Shown: positions 1 to 8,957 of the stretch, piece after piece
Layout of the letters: the number at the start of each line of letters is the position of its first letter
Position numbering within the stretch: the stretch's first letter is position 1
DNA from: Brooklawnia sp032229645
GTDB taxonomy: Bacteria; Actinomycetota; Actinomycetes; Propionibacteriales; Propionibacteriaceae
Assembly (NCBI GenBank): GCA_963722295.1
Contig: CAVRLB010000007.1
Coordinates: 124,001 to 188,000, forward strand
Length of the DNA: 64,000 nt
Reading direction: 5' to 3'
Program-made: the position numbers and the translations under genes
The notes under the pieces: generated by a model
Database searches by the model: none
What the model saw: only the letters and a program-made list of their open reading frames with translations
Told to the model about the DNA's origin: nothing

Positions 1-182
1 TGACCATCGTGATGTACCACGTGGCGAAGGCGATCGCGCCGAAGAAACTCGTCGAATCGGCCGAGGGCGCCGTCCTGATCGTGGATGCGCCTGGAGCCTA
101 TGAGTCGGGTCAGATTCCTGCGGTGGGCGGCAGGAAACACCACACGCAGGACCTGACGAAGGAGGCCACCGGCAGCGAATAG
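1..182 (+). CDS. C-terminal end of an unidentified protein (cut by window start)
   Basis: An open frame runs from the first bases to a TAG at 180-182, encoding about 59 C-terminal residues that end ...EATGSE. The tail is Lys/Gly rich and holds a short hydrophobic stretch (AVLIVDAPGAY). I do not recognise the family. It stops 9 bases before the ugd start, so the two are probably co-transcribed, and a role in surface polysaccharide synthesis is possible only by that context. Confidence 0.5.
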   Translation, partial: TIVMYHVAKAIAPKKLVESAEGAVLIVDAPGAYESGQIPAVGGRKHHTQDLTKEATGSE

Positions 183-191
183 GGTGTACCC

Positions 192-1358
192 GTGAGGATC
201 GTGGTGGTCGGTACCGGTTATGTCGGCCTGTCGAATGCGGTGATTTTGGCGCAGCATCATGATGTTGTGGCGGTGGATATCGACGCGGCCAAGGTGGCGT
301 CGATCAACCGGCGCCGGTCTCCGGTCGAGGACCCGGAGCTGGAGGACTATCTGGCTCATGCCGGGTTGTCGTTGACCGCGACCACCGACGCCCCGGCCGC
401 GTATCAGGGCGCGGATCTGATCGTGGTCGCCACGCCCACCGATTATGACGATGCCGCGGACTTCTTCAACACCTGCTCGGTGGAGTCCGCGGTCGCCGAC
501 GCGCTGGTGGTGAACCCTGCGGCCACGATTGTGATCAAGTCGACGGTGCCGGTCGGGTTCACCCAGCGGATGCGGGAGCGACACCGGGGCGCGACGATCG
601 TGTTTTCTCCGGAGTTTCTGCGTGAGGGCCGGGCATTGTACGACAACTTGCATCCGTCGCGGATCGTGGTCGGCGACCGGGGTGCGGCGGGCCGCAGGTT
701 CGCGGAGCTGCTGCTGGAGGGCACCGTCGATCATGATGCACCGGTGTTGTTGACCGATCCGACCGAGGCCGAAGCGATCAAGCTCTTCTCGAACACCTAC
801 CTGGCGTTGCGGGTCGCCTATTTCAACGAGTTGGACACCTACGCGGCCACCCGCGGCCTGGATACGGCGCAGATCATCGAAGGGGTCGGGCTGGATCCTA
901 GGATCGGTTCGCATTACAACAATCCGTCGTTCGGGTACGGGGGTTACTGCCTGCCGAAGGACACCAAGCAGTTGTTGGCGAACTATTCGGAGGTGCCGCA
1001 GAACCTGATCGCGGCGGTGGTGGACGCGAACAGGACGCGGAAGGATTTCATCGCGGACGACATTCTGCGCCGTGACCCTGGTGTGGTGGGGATCTACCGG
1101 TTGACGATGAAGACCGGTTCGGACAATTTCCGGGCGTCGTCGGTGCAGGGTGTGATGAAACGGATCAAAGCGAAGGGGATCCCGGTGATCGTCTTCGAAC
1201 CGTATCTGGATCGAGACGAGTTCTTCGGATCACCGGTGGTGCGCGACCTCGATGAGTTCAAGCGCCGTGCCGATCTGATCGTGTCGAATCGGCTGGTCGA
1301 CGAACTGCGTGACGTGGCCGACAAGGTGTACACCCGAGACATCTACCAACGCGACTGA
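192..1358 (+). CDS. ugd: UDP-glucose 6-dehydrogenase
   Basis: This 388-residue protein should oxidise UDP-glucose to UDP-glucuronate with two NAD+ in the cytoplasm, supplying acidic sugars for envelope polysaccharide. The N-terminal Rossmann motif GTGYVGL is at residues 7-13. The central helix motif EAIKLFSN has Lys197 and Asn201, and the catalytic cysteine is Cys253 in GYGGYCLPKD. The length matches the short (about 390 residue) class of bacterial UGDs. The GTG at 192 begins MRIVVVG, leaving no room for a longer N-terminus. It follows a partial gene by 9 bases, suggesting one operon. Family assignment is firm; the pathway it serves lies outside the window. Confidence 0.93.
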   Translation: MRIVVVGTGYVGLSNAVILAQHHDVVAVDIDAAKVASINRRRSPVEDPELEDYLAHAGLSLTATTDAPAAYQGADLIVVATPTDYDDAADFFNTCSVESAVADALVVNPAATIVIKSTVPVGFTQRMRERHRGATIVFSPEFLREGRALYDNLHPSRIVVGDRGAAGRRFAELLLEGTVDHDAPVLLTDPTEAEAIKLFSNTYLALRVAYFNELDTYAATRGLDTAQIIEGVGLDPRIGSHYNNPSFGYGGYCLPKDTKQLLANYSEVPQNLIAAVVDANRTRKDFIADDILRRDPGVVGIYRLTMKTGSDNFRASSVQGVMKRIKAKGIPVIVFEPYLDRDEFFGSPVVRDLDEFKRRADLIVSNRLVDELRDVADKVYTRDIYQRD

Positions 1359-1376
1359 TACCGGCGCGCTACCCCC

Positions 1377-1462
1377 CCAACACGCTTCAATGCTCGCCAG
1401 ATCCCCGATTCAGGCCTCCACCGACGGTGTGGGACGATCTGCAGGGCATCCAAGCGCGTTGG
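1377..1462. repeat. Intergenic palindromic repeat, copy A
   Basis: Two 27-base arms (1377-1403 and 1436-1462) are imperfectly complementary: the left arm begins CCAACACGCTTCAATGCTCG, and the right arm read in reverse complement begins CCAACGCGCTTGGATG. Similar arms occur at 32419, 47164 and 52531. It lies between ugd and the histidine phosphatase and could fold as a long hairpin. This copy is the most diverged of the four. Confidence 0.7.
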
Positions 1463-1554
1463 ACCGTGCCGATATGTCGCGAACCACTGGATTGTTGTGG
1501 GTAGCATCATGGTTGGTTCCCCCGACCCAGCAACGACTCAGAAGCAGGTGCACT

Positions 1555-2157
1555 GTGACCCGGATCGCATTCGTGCGGCATGGCCAGACCTCTTGGAATG
1601 CGACCGACCGATTCCAGGGCTCGTCCAATATCGAGCTCAACGAAACCGGCCGCGGCCAGGCCCACCAGGCAGCAGGTTGGCTGCTCGCGAATCTGCCGGA
1701 TGCTCGCTGGGATTTCGTCCGGTATTCGCCGTTGTCGCGGGCAGCCGAGACCGGCGCGATCATCGCGGACGCCGTGTCGATCGACAGGCGCTCAGCGTTA
1801 CCCACCCTCACCGAGCGCGACTGGGGCGCAGCCGAGGGACTCACCTTCGAGGGGTGCGTGGAGCGCTGGCCGCTGATGGGGCAGGTGGACGAGTTCGCAG
1901 CACGCGAGCTCATTCCCGGTGCTGAGCCGGGGTCGCTGGTGGTCGAACGCGGACGATACGCGATCTCGACGCTGGTCGACCAGTTCCCCGAGGCACAGGC
2001 TATCTGCGCGACCCATGGCACCGTGCTGCGCATGACCATGAACGATGTCTTCGGCGGGCAGATCGGCTTCATCCCCAACACCGGCATCGTCGTCATCGAC
2101 GCCTGGCGCGAAGACGGGGCGGTATGCGCCGAGTTGATCGCCAAGAGTTGGGACTGA
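1555..2157 (+). CDS. Histidine phosphatase family protein (phosphoglycerate-mutase-like)
   Basis: The 200-residue product starts MTRIAFVRHGQT, the RHG motif with the phospho-accepting histidine of the histidine phosphatase superfamily. The partner motif ATHGTVLRM near residue 155 carries the second catalytic histidine, and LTERDWGAAEG near residue 88 supplies the usual acidic residue. The GTG at 1555 is preferred because the protein then begins directly with the beta strand leading into RHG. The open frame extends upstream to 1309, but that part overlaps ugd and the palindromic repeat. The substrate cannot be read from sequence; a broad small-molecule phosphatase is most likely. Confidence 0.85.
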   Translation: MTRIAFVRHGQTSWNATDRFQGSSNIELNETGRGQAHQAAGWLLANLPDARWDFVRYSPLSRAAETGAIIADAVSIDRRSALPTLTERDWGAAEGLTFEGCVERWPLMGQVDEFAARELIPGAEPGSLVVERGRYAISTLVDQFPEAQAICATHGTVLRMTMNDVFGGQIGFIPNTGIVVIDAWREDGAVCAELIAKSWD

Positions 2158-2194
2158 GCGCCCCCTGATCGCACGCCCGCGTCCGGGAGCCGGA

Positions 2195-3097
2195 TCAGCC
2201 GCGGCGGGCCCAGGTGGCGTCGGTGGTGGTCGTCCGGATGCTCAGCAGCTTGTCGGTGGCACACATGAACAGGGTGCGGCCGTCGTGGCCGCCCCAGCAG
2301 AGGTTGGCGACCCGGACCGGCGTGGTGATGCGTCCGATCTCGGTGCCGTCCGGCTCGAAGACCCGCACACCATCGCCAGCGGACGACCAGATGCGTCCTT
2401 CGCAGTCGACCTTCATGCCGTCGGGCACCTCGTTGTCGATCTCGATGATCGTGCGGCCCCACTTGGCGAGCCGGCCGTCGATCACGTCGTAGGCGCGGAT
2501 ATGGCGTCCAGGGCCGTCCTCACCACCCGAGTTCGACGAATCGCAGATATAGAGCACCGACTCGTCCGGCGAGAACGCCAGCCCGTTCGGGGCGATCACG
2601 TCGGTCACCACCGGCCAGAGCATCCCGGTCAACTCGTCGAAGCGGAAGACCCAGCGGTCCCCGTATTCACGCTCCCCGGGGTATCCCTCACCGGGCATCT
2701 CAAGACCGTAGGCGGGGTCGGAGAACCAGATCGCTCCGTCGGATGCCACGACGACATCGTTGGGCGAATTCAGCCGGACGCCCCCGAAGTGATCCACCAA
2801 GACCGTGACCTCACCGGTGGCCGCACTGCGGCGCTGGATGGCGCGCCGGCCATGGCTGCACTCGACTATGTCGCCATTGCGATCGATCGCGCGTCCGTTG
2901 GTGAACTCGACGTTGCTGGCGAACACAGACAACTCCTGGTCGTGCTCCGACCAGGCCATGATGGCGTTGTTGCGGATGTCGCTGAAGATGCAGGCCTGCC
3001 GGTCGGCAAGCCAAAGCGGTCCCTCGGTCCAGCTCATGCCCTCGCCGAGTATCTTGAACTCGGCTCCGGGTTCGATCAGATCAGAGAATCTCGTCAT
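2195..3097 (-). CDS. SMP-30/gluconolactonase family protein
   Basis: The 300-residue protein looks like a six-bladed SMP-30/gluconolactonase/LRE-like hydrolase that opens sugar or other lactones using a divalent metal. Typical elements are EGPLWL near residue 26 (metal-ligand Glu), NSPNDVVVASDGAIWFSDP in the middle, APNGLAFSPDESVLYICDS and a late DGMKVDCEGRIWSS. Its start overlaps the end of the MFS gene by 17 bases on the same strand, so the two are translated from one mRNA. The pairing suggests uptake and lactonase processing of a sugar acid or related carboxylate; the compound is not identifiable. Confidence 0.87.
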   Translation of the reverse strand: MTRFSDLIEPGAEFKILGEGMSWTEGPLWLADRQACIFSDIRNNAIMAWSEHDQELSVFASNVEFTNGRAIDRNGDIVECSHGRRAIQRRSAATGEVTVLVDHFGGVRLNSPNDVVVASDGAIWFSDPAYGLEMPGEGYPGEREYGDRWVFRFDELTGMLWPVVTDVIAPNGLAFSPDESVLYICDSSNSGGEDGPGRHIRAYDVIDGRLAKWGRTIIEIDNEVPDGMKVDCEGRIWSSAGDGVRVFEPDGTEIGRITTPVRVANLCWGGHDGRTLFMCATDKLLSIRTTTTDATWARRG

Positions 3098-4439
3098 CAG
3101 CGGATGCCGCCTTCCATTTGCCGTCCTCGGGAACGGTTTCGCGAATCTTGGCCAGCGGGATCAAACCGAGGAGGCAGATGACCGCCAGCATGACGTAGTG
3201 CGCAGTGAAGCCGAAATGATCAATGACCATACCCTGAACCATGGCTGCGAAGACGCCGGAGACGCCGAGAGCGATGCCGATCATCAGGCCCATCGCGGTG
3301 CCGGCCGAGCGCGGCAGCGAGTCGATCAGCAGCGCATAGACAACGGGGAACGGAGCATTGCGCACCAGGCCCCACAGGATCAGCACGACCCAGGCCATCG
3401 TCAGGGAGCTCAGCGGGATGAACAGGAGGATCATGACGGCCCAGCCGATGACCAGGAAGCGCAGCGCGAATTTGCGGCCGGTGCGGTCGGACGCCCAGCC
3501 CCAGCCGACCTGGCCGATCCAGCCGGTCAGACCCGATGCACCGGAGACCAGCGCCGCTTGGGTCAACGAGATTCCGTGCTGAGTCAGTTGCACGGTCAAG
3601 AACGTGACCGCGCCGCTTTCCGCCCAGAGGAAGAGGAAGATCAACGCCATGCAGAGCAGGGCGTTGCGGCTCTTCAGCACCTCTTTGATCGGGCCCATCA
3701 TGTCGCCGGGAGACCTGACCGACAGCTCCTGGGTGGGGCGGGTCAGACCGTGGTCGTCGATCCAGTCATAGACATTCTGCTGATGCTTCTTGGTACCGAT
3801 GACGGCCTGAGCGATCATGATCGGAATGCCGATCAGCGGGATGACCAGGAACGCCTCGCGCCAACCGCTGACACCGAGCACCAGCGCGATCAAGGCGCCG
3901 GTGGCGAACTGACCGAGCGGGAAGCCGGTGTGGTGGACACCGACCGCGAAGCCGCGGTACTCGCGAGGCCACCACTCGCCGACGAGAGCGACGTTGACCG
4001 GTTCGGATCCGCCGCGACTGATGCCCATCGGAATACGCAGCAGGAGGAACGAGAGGAAAGCACCGGAAAACCCGAAGGTCAGCGCGCCGCCCAGCGTGCC
4101 GAGTGCCATCGCGATGATCCAGGTCCAGGTGCGCCGGTAGCCTGATCCGATGCGGTCGGCGATCCAGCCGAAGAAGATCGCTCCGAGGATCGTGCCTGCG
4201 AAGAAGACCGAGTTGATCATGCCCGCTTGGGCGTTCGTCAAACCGAACTCGTCGACGATCGCCGGCAGCACCGCCGGCAGGATCCCGCCGTCGATGGCGG
4301 TCATCAGGATCGCGAGGGTGGTGACCAGGAGGATCAGCCAACTGGTGCCCGGGGCGTGCGGGAGCAGGGACGCCTTCTTGGCGGGTTCTTCTCCTGGCTG
4401 GCGGAATTCATCATTCGGTGTTTGTGGCTCGACGCTCAC
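3081..4439 (-). CDS. MFS transporter, probable organic or sugar acid permease
   Basis: The 452-residue protein has about 12 hydrophobic segments. The MFS loop motif after TM2 reads GWIADRIGSGYRR, and the first helix carries AIDGGILPAVLPAI, as in the anion:cation symporter type of MFS proteins. A cytoplasmic N-terminus of about 30 residues precedes TM1. It is the first gene of an operon with the SMP-30 protein, overlapping its start by 17 bases. A GGAGG is visible just upstream of the ATG at 4439. Substrate is inferred only from the lactonase partner. Confidence 0.87.
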   Translation of the reverse strand: MSVEPQTPNDEFRQPGEEPAKKASLLPHAPGTSWLILLVTTLAILMTAIDGGILPAVLPAIVDEFGLTNAQAGMINSVFFAGTILGAIFFGWIADRIGSGYRRTWTWIIAMALGTLGGALTFGFSGAFLSFLLLRIPMGISRGGSEPVNVALVGEWWPREYRGFAVGVHHTGFPLGQFATGALIALVLGVSGWREAFLVIPLIGIPIMIAQAVIGTKKHQQNVYDWIDDHGLTRPTQELSVRSPGDMMGPIKEVLKSRNALLCMALIFLFLWAESGAVTFLTVQLTQHGISLTQAALVSGASGLTGWIGQVGWGWASDRTGRKFALRFLVIGWAVMILLFIPLSSLTMAWVVLILWGLVRNAPFPVVYALLIDSLPRSAGTAMGLMIGIALGVSGVFAAMVQGMVIDHFGFTAHYVMLAVICLLGLIPLAKIRETVPEDGKWKAASADDEIL

Positions 4440-4459
4440 GGGTCACCTCCGGGGCTGAA

Positions 4460-4479
4460 GCTTGGCGTCCGTGCCAAGC
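4460..4479. promoter_or_regulatory. Inverted repeat upstream of the MFS/SMP-30 operon
   Basis: GCTTGGC and GCCAAGC form a perfect 7-bp inverted repeat with a 6-base centre (4460-4466 and 4473-4479), 20 bases before the MFS start. It could be an operator for a catabolic regulator or a 5' UTR hairpin. A second feature, GACGATC twice within 4495-4512, lies further upstream. No regulator gene is adjacent. Confidence 0.4.
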
Positions 4480-4583
4480 CGATCCTATGCAATAGACGAT
4501 CTACGACGATCGCTGTCTTTGCACGCTAGACCCATTGCCAAGTACCGTCAAGAGGGACTATTCCCAGCAGGCAGGATGGTTGC

Positions 4584-5198
4584 ATGGACTTGATCATTGA
4601 TGAAGGCGGACGAGCCCGCCCCAGCTGGGCGGTATCCAGCCCCGGCTACCTGCAGTACTACGACACCGAGTGGGGCATGCCGGTGCGCGACGAGCGCGGG
4701 CTCTTCGAGCGGCTGAGCCTGGAGGCGTTCCAGTGCGGGCTCAGCTGGGCCACGATCCTGGCCAAACGCGAGCGCTTCCGCGAGGTCTTCGCCGGCTTCG
4801 ATCCGGACGAGGTCGCCACCTTCACCGAAGCCGACGTGCAACGACTGATGGCCGATGCGGGCATCGTCCGTAATCGTCGCAAGATCGAAGCCACCATCGG
4901 CAACGCCCGGGCGACCATCGACCTGCGGCCCGACGGCGGGCTGGTGCAGCTCATCTGGTCACATCTGCCGCAAAGCACCCCGGCACCGCACACGATGGAC
5001 GAGATCCGCGCCGTCTGCGACGAATCCGTGGCACTCAGCAAAGCATTGAAGAAGCGCGGGTTCCGATTCGTCGGACCCACCACGGTCTATGCGCTGATGC
5101 AGGCGATCGGCATGGTGGACGACCATCTGGTCGGCTCCTGGCGGCGCGGCTCGTCCGGTGTGTTCGGGTCGGACGGCCGAGCGCTCCCGCAGGGCTGA
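4584..5198 (+). CDS. tag: DNA-3-methyladenine glycosylase I (Tag) lacking most zinc ligands
   Basis: This 204-residue protein is a Tag-type base excision enzyme that removes N3-methyladenine from alkylated DNA. Tag signatures are clear: YDTEWG (residues 26-31), LEAFQCGLSW, NRRKIEATIGNA and LSKALKKRGFRFVGPTTVYALMQAIG. E. coli Tag binds zinc through Cys4, His17, His175 and Cys179. Here the N-terminal Cys is absent, the His17 position is Tyr26 (YYDTEWG) and the last Cys is Ser (DDHLVGS); only the third ligand His remains. The start follows a CAGGAT hexamer by 6 bases with no Shine-Dalgarno, consistent with a leaderless mRNA. Confidence 0.9.
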   Translation: MDLIIDEGGRARPSWAVSSPGYLQYYDTEWGMPVRDERGLFERLSLEAFQCGLSWATILAKRERFREVFAGFDPDEVATFTEADVQRLMADAGIVRNRRKIEATIGNARATIDLRPDGGLVQLIWSHLPQSTPAPHTMDEIRAVCDESVALSKALKKRGFRFVGPTTVYALMQAIGMVDDHLVGSWRRGSSGVFGSDGRALPQG

Positions 5199-5203
5199 GG
5201 ATC

Positions 5204-5824
5204 TCAGGCGGTGGCTTTGGCGACGGCCTGATCGATCTGATCGGGGCTGAGCACTCCCACTCGGGTCTCGCGCACCACCCCATCAGGGTCGACGAAGTAG
5301 TGTGCCGGTACCCCGAGCACGCCATAGGCCCGGGCCAGCGCGGTCTGCTCGTCCGGCAATTGCGTGAACGACAATCCAAGACGCTCGGCATAGGGCTGGA
5401 CGGCCGAACCGGACTCGCCGACGTAGACGGCGATCACCGCCACGTCGTCCCCGGATTGCTCATGGAAGGCTTCGACGTCGGGGATTTCGGCTCGGCACGC
5501 CGTGCACCAGGTGGCCATGAAGACCAGCCATACCGGGCGCCCGTGCAACTCGTCCAACGAGATCTGGCTGCCGTCCAGAGCGGTCGCGGTGAACCCGGGG
5601 GCTGGCTGACCCACCACGGGAGCCGACGCCGCAGCCTGCACATCCACCTTCGACACCGCGGACGATTCCCCCGCGCTCCCGGTCTGGTCGCCGGGCCGCA
5701 TCACCAGCCACGCACCGATCACCACTGCCAGCGCGGTGACCCCCAGCACGACGACGTTGCCCATCCGGCTGCCGCGCAGTCGCGCCCTCCAGTCGGGTTC
5801 GGCGACGGTCGGTGGCTCAGGCAT
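5204..5824 (-). CDS. TlpA/ResA-like membrane-anchored thiol-disulfide oxidoreductase
   Basis: The 206-residue protein has one N-terminal membrane anchor (about residues 22-42), a linker, then a thioredoxin fold with the redox motif Cys107-Thr-Ala-Cys110 in VFMATWCTACRAEIP. It should act outside the membrane, reducing the haem-binding cysteines of apocytochromes c before haem attachment. It is the last gene of the nrfHA/cytochrome maturation operon; its ATG overlaps the ccsB stop region by 8 bases, which fixes the start at 5824. CcdA upstream in the operon is the expected electron donor. The TA dipeptide between the cysteines differs from the EP usual in ResA. Confidence 0.9.
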   Translation of the reverse strand: MPEPPTVAEPDWRARLRGSRMGNVVVLGVTALAVVIGAWLVMRPGDQTGSAGESSAVSKVDVQAAASAPVVGQPAPGFTATALDGSQISLDELHGRPVWLVFMATWCTACRAEIPDVEAFHEQSGDDVAVIAVYVGESGSAVQPYAERLGLSFTQLPDEQTALARAYGVLGVPAHYFVDPDGVVRETRVGVLSPDQIDQAVAKATA

Positions 5825-6758
5825 ACGAGTGCATCCCGCCGAAGAAGAGGTTGCCGAAGTAGGTGAAGATGATCGCTGCGAATCCCAGCACGAGCAGCCA
5901 GGCGGCCCGCTTGCCGCGCCAGCCGCCCACCACCCGCGCGTGCAGATAGGCGCCATAGATCAGCCAGGTGACCAGGGCTGCGGTCTCTTTCGGGTCCCAT
6001 GACCAGTAGCGTCCCCAGGCGACATTGGCCCACACCGAACCGAGGATGATCATGATCGTCAGCATCGGGAAGGTGATGATCACGGCCTTGTAGCCGAGGT
6101 CGTCCAAGGTGTCGAGCTTCGGCCAGCCACTCCACTTGATGTGCGGGCCGAGCAGGTACATCACTGCCGCGCCGAATGCGATGACTGCGGCCCCATAGGC
6201 AAGTGCGGCGGTGAAGACATGCAGAGTCAGCAGCGGGCTGTTCTGCAGCGCGGGCATCAGCGGGCTCGCCGCGTACGACAGCGTCGATGCGTAGAGCAGC
6301 ATCGCCAGGATCACCGGCAGCACCACCACGGCCAGCGTCCGCACCCGGTAGCGGTGTTCGAAGTAGACCAATGCCAAGATCATGCCCCAGCTGAAGGAGA
6401 CGGCGAACTCGTAGTGGTTGGCGAACGGCGCATGACCGGTGGCCAAGAACCTCGCCAGCAGCGATCCGGTGAGCAAGATCAGCGCGCCTTGAGTGAATTT
6501 GCCGCCGTACCAGGCGACTCCGCGTCCACCCGAGGACGGCGTGCGGCCGGGTCGCGCCGTGATCTGGTCGCCGGCCGCCGCCACCGGCCTGCGTGGTTCA
6601 GCGGACCCGGCGGCCGCGCCCGCCGCCACTTTCACCGTCGCGGGCACGCTTTTGGGCTTGACGGCGCGGGCGGCCAGCAGCGCCACCACGTAGGCGACTA
6701 CGGCGAAGACCACCAGCACCGTGGTGGCCACTAGCAGCGCCTGGGAGATCTCAAGCAT
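5817..6758 (-). CDS. ccsB: Cytochrome c biogenesis protein CcsB/ResC (WWD-domain haem handling)
   Basis: The 313-residue polytopic protein carries the WWD-type motif WGRYWSWDPKE at 248-258, the signature of system II haem-handling proteins. Conserved histidines H180 and H273 flank it in TM segments. With ResB it forms the synthetase that exports haem and ligates it to CxxCH motifs. A Pro/Ala-rich loop of about 50 residues follows TM1. The start at 6758 is chosen because its ATG overlaps the resB stop (8-base overlap) and a GAAAGGGA element lies upstream. It sits between resB and the thioredoxin gene. Confidence 0.94.
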   Translation of the reverse strand: MLEISQALLVATTVLVVFAVVAYVVALLAARAVKPKSVPATVKVAAGAAAGSAEPRRPVAAAGDQITARPGRTPSSGGRGVAWYGGKFTQGALILLTGSLLARFLATGHAPFANHYEFAVSFSWGMILALVYFEHRYRVRTLAVVVLPVILAMLLYASTLSYAASPLMPALQNSPLLTLHVFTAALAYGAAVIAFGAAVMYLLGPHIKWSGWPKLDTLDDLGYKAVIITFPMLTIMIILGSVWANVAWGRYWSWDPKETAALVTWLIYGAYLHARVVGGWRGKRAAWLLVLGFAAIIFTYFGNLFFGGMHSYA

Positions 6759-8247
6759 CGGGCTGATCCCTTTCTTCCGTCGGCATTTCTTGGGCTGACA
6801 AGACGCCTGCGAGGCCGGCACCGACCTCGGCGAATTGACGGGCGAAGCCCGGATCCTCGCGATCTGGCGAGGCCAGTTGCACCAGCGAGCCGCCATCGGC
6901 CACCGGCGTCACCCGGATCCAGATGCGGTGATGGCGGAAGAACATCGTCGAGCAGGTCCCGATGATCAGCAGCAAGAAGCCGAACCAGACGATGCCGGTG
7001 CCCGGATCGCGTTTGACGAGCAGGCCGGTGAACTGCTGTTCGCGTTCGAAGGTGAATCTCAGGCCGTCGACCTCGACCGAGCCCGACTGATCGAGCACGG
7101 CCGTGCCGAGCGGGGTGTCGCTGTCGGCCGGGTAAACCTCGATCCGCATCTGGCCAGGATCGATACCGGTCCCGGTTTGTCCGGACGCGGAGCCGATCAC
7201 GAAGAGTTCCTGGTCACGATTGGGTACGTCGATCACCCCGTAGCTCAGCGAGCCGTCCTTGGTCGTCCACTCCAGGGGCACTCCGCCGTCGAAGAGCAGC
7301 TGACCGGAGCTATCGGCGATCTGCATGACAGCGGCGATCCCGAAGTAGGCCTGATGGAACATCACCCCGTCGTACTTGAGTGGCTCGTTGACCCGGATGT
7401 CCTGGCGGGCAACCTGCTGCCCATCGGCATAGAGCACCAGGTCGGTGACGTAGTCCTTGGGGCTGCCGTCCTCGTAGTAGCTGTCGGAGAATGACCTGGC
7501 CTCGGCGACCAGCCCCGTATCGTGACCGACCTCGGTGGGGTGCCCGATGGTCAAGGTGAACTGCTCATCGCGGAATCCGGTCAGCGAGCTGACCACGAAG
7601 CCGGCCATGATCACCACGAACGCGGTGTGCGCGACGACCGTGCCGAACGGCGCCAGATGCCATCTGTCGGTGTAGAGGTTCTCGCCCGGTCCACGATCGT
7701 CGGCGATCACCCTGACGTGTTTGGCCTTCGCCTCCGCTCTGATCGCTTCGACGGCCTCGGCGCTCGACCGCGGGGTGGTGAACTGATCGTTGAGCCGAGC
7801 GCGCCGGAAGAACTCTGCTGTGACCTTGGTGTGCGGGTGAAATGCGGTCTGCATCAGCACCGGAATGCGGTGGGTGGTGCAAGCGATGATGCTCAGCGCC
7901 AGCAGGCCCATCACGACCAGGAAGATCGGCGAACTGAAGACGCTGAACAGGCCGGCGGTGTTCAAAATGCCGGTCCAACCGCCATAGGTCGGGCGAACCG
8001 AGGCCAGCCAGGCGTCGAGCGATGCGGGGTCGCCGCGCACACCGGCCGGTATCTGGGGGAAGAGCACCCCGAACAGGGCGAGCAGTCCGGACGCGAGGAT
8101 CAGCGCCAGCCCGAACTTCTTGTTATAGAAGAACGCGTAGACCGCGTGCAGCGCCTGACGGCCGGACACACCGGTGGAGCTGTCCAGGCCGTCGACCGGC
8201 TCGTCGGTCATCCCCGGACGAGAACGGTTGCGCGTATCGAGGCTCAT
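6751..8247 (-). CDS. resB: Cytochrome c biogenesis protein ResB
   Basis: The 498-residue protein has the ResB layout: cytoplasmic N-terminus, TM segments around residues 45-65 and 105-125, a third near 205-225, a large extracytoplasmic domain (DEQFTLTIGHPTEV..., MFHQAYFGI) and a last TM near 425-445 (GIVWFGFLLLIIGTCSTMFF) with a short basic tail. It partners CcsB in system II cytochrome c assembly. GAAGGAGC sits just ahead of the ATG. It is 10 bases from ccdA and overlaps ccsB by 8 bases, so all three are one transcript. Confidence 0.94.
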   Translation of the reverse strand: MSLDTRNRSRPGMTDEPVDGLDSSTGVSGRQALHAVYAFFYNKKFGLALILASGLLALFGVLFPQIPAGVRGDPASLDAWLASVRPTYGGWTGILNTAGLFSVFSSPIFLVVMGLLALSIIACTTHRIPVLMQTAFHPHTKVTAEFFRRARLNDQFTTPRSSAEAVEAIRAEAKAKHVRVIADDRGPGENLYTDRWHLAPFGTVVAHTAFVVIMAGFVVSSLTGFRDEQFTLTIGHPTEVGHDTGLVAEARSFSDSYYEDGSPKDYVTDLVLYADGQQVARQDIRVNEPLKYDGVMFHQAYFGIAAVMQIADSSGQLLFDGGVPLEWTTKDGSLSYGVIDVPNRDQELFVIGSASGQTGTGIDPGQMRIEVYPADSDTPLGTAVLDQSGSVEVDGLRFTFEREQQFTGLLVKRDPGTGIVWFGFLLLIIGTCSTMFFRHHRIWIRVTPVADGGSLVQLASPDREDPGFARQFAEVGAGLAGVLSAQEMPTEERDQPDA

Positions 8248-8257
8248 GATTGCTCCT

Positions 8258-8956
8258 TCAGATGCCGATTCCGGGGATGACGCCGGCCAGCCGGGCGAAG
8301 AGATTGGTGATCATCAAGAAGCCGATCAGCATCAGCATTCCACCGCTGAGCATCGAGACCGCGACATGATGCCTGGTGAACCAGGCGAGTCGCCCATTCG
8401 CCCGGACGACGCCGAGCGCCACCAGGATCAACGGCAGCCCGAGGCCGAAGCAGTAGGCGAGCATCAACGCGATGCCTCGTCCGCTGGTCGAGCTCACCGT
8501 CGCGAGGGCCAGGATGCCACCAAGCACCGGTCCGATGCACGGCGTCCAGCCGGCCCCGAAGATCAGGCCCATCAGGCCCGAACGCAACACCCCGGCACCC
8601 TGACTTCCTGTAGGCATCGGCAACCGGCCCATCCGGTTCAGCAGGCCGATGTCGATCAGCCCCGCCAGCTGCAGCCCCATCACGATCAGCAGCGCGCCAC
8701 CGGCGATCCGCAGCACCCCGGTCGCAGACCCCACAGAGCGCCCGATCAGCCCGATGGACGCCCACAAGGCGATGAAGACCAGGCTGAATCCGGCGACGAA
8801 GCTGAGCGTGTTGCCCAACGCCGAGCGTTTCGAGACCGCCGATCCCGGGGCCGCTCCGATCAGCTGCCCGACGAAGGCGGGCACGATCGGCAAGAAACAG
8901 GGCGAGGCGAACGACACCACGCCTGCCAGCAGGGCCAGCGGAATCGTGACCTCCAT
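8258..8956 (-). CDS. ccdA: Cytochrome c biogenesis protein CcdA
   Basis: The 232-residue, six-helix protein carries the paired cysteines of CcdA: Cys20 in SFASPCFLPIVPAF and Cys140 in FGAGWTPCIGPVLGG. It shuttles reducing equivalents from cytoplasmic thioredoxin across the membrane, here presumably to the TlpA-like protein encoded at the operon end. It follows the TPR gene with a single-base gap and precedes resB by 10 bases, indicating translational coupling within the nrf/ccs operon. Confidence 0.94.
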   Translation of the reverse strand: MEVTIPLALLAGVVSFASPCFLPIVPAFVGQLIGAAPGSAVSKRSALGNTLSFVAGFSLVFIALWASIGLIGRSVGSATGVLRIAGGALLIVMGLQLAGLIDIGLLNRMGRLPMPTGSQGAGVLRSGLMGLIFGAGWTPCIGPVLGGILALATVSSTSGRGIALMLAYCFGLGLPLILVALGVVRANGRLAWFTRHHVAVSMLSGGMLMLIGFLMITNLFARLAGVIPGIGI

Positions 8957-8957
8957 C

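Noticed and set aside
1309..1554. N-terminal extension of the histidine phosphatase frame
   Set aside because: It overlaps ugd and a palindromic repeat and has no family similarity; the protein proper begins at GTG 1555.
1410..2462. Long minus-strand open frame of 350 codons
   Set aside because: Antisense shadow of the phosphatase and SMP-30 genes; no domain pattern and low-complexity Arg/Ser composition.
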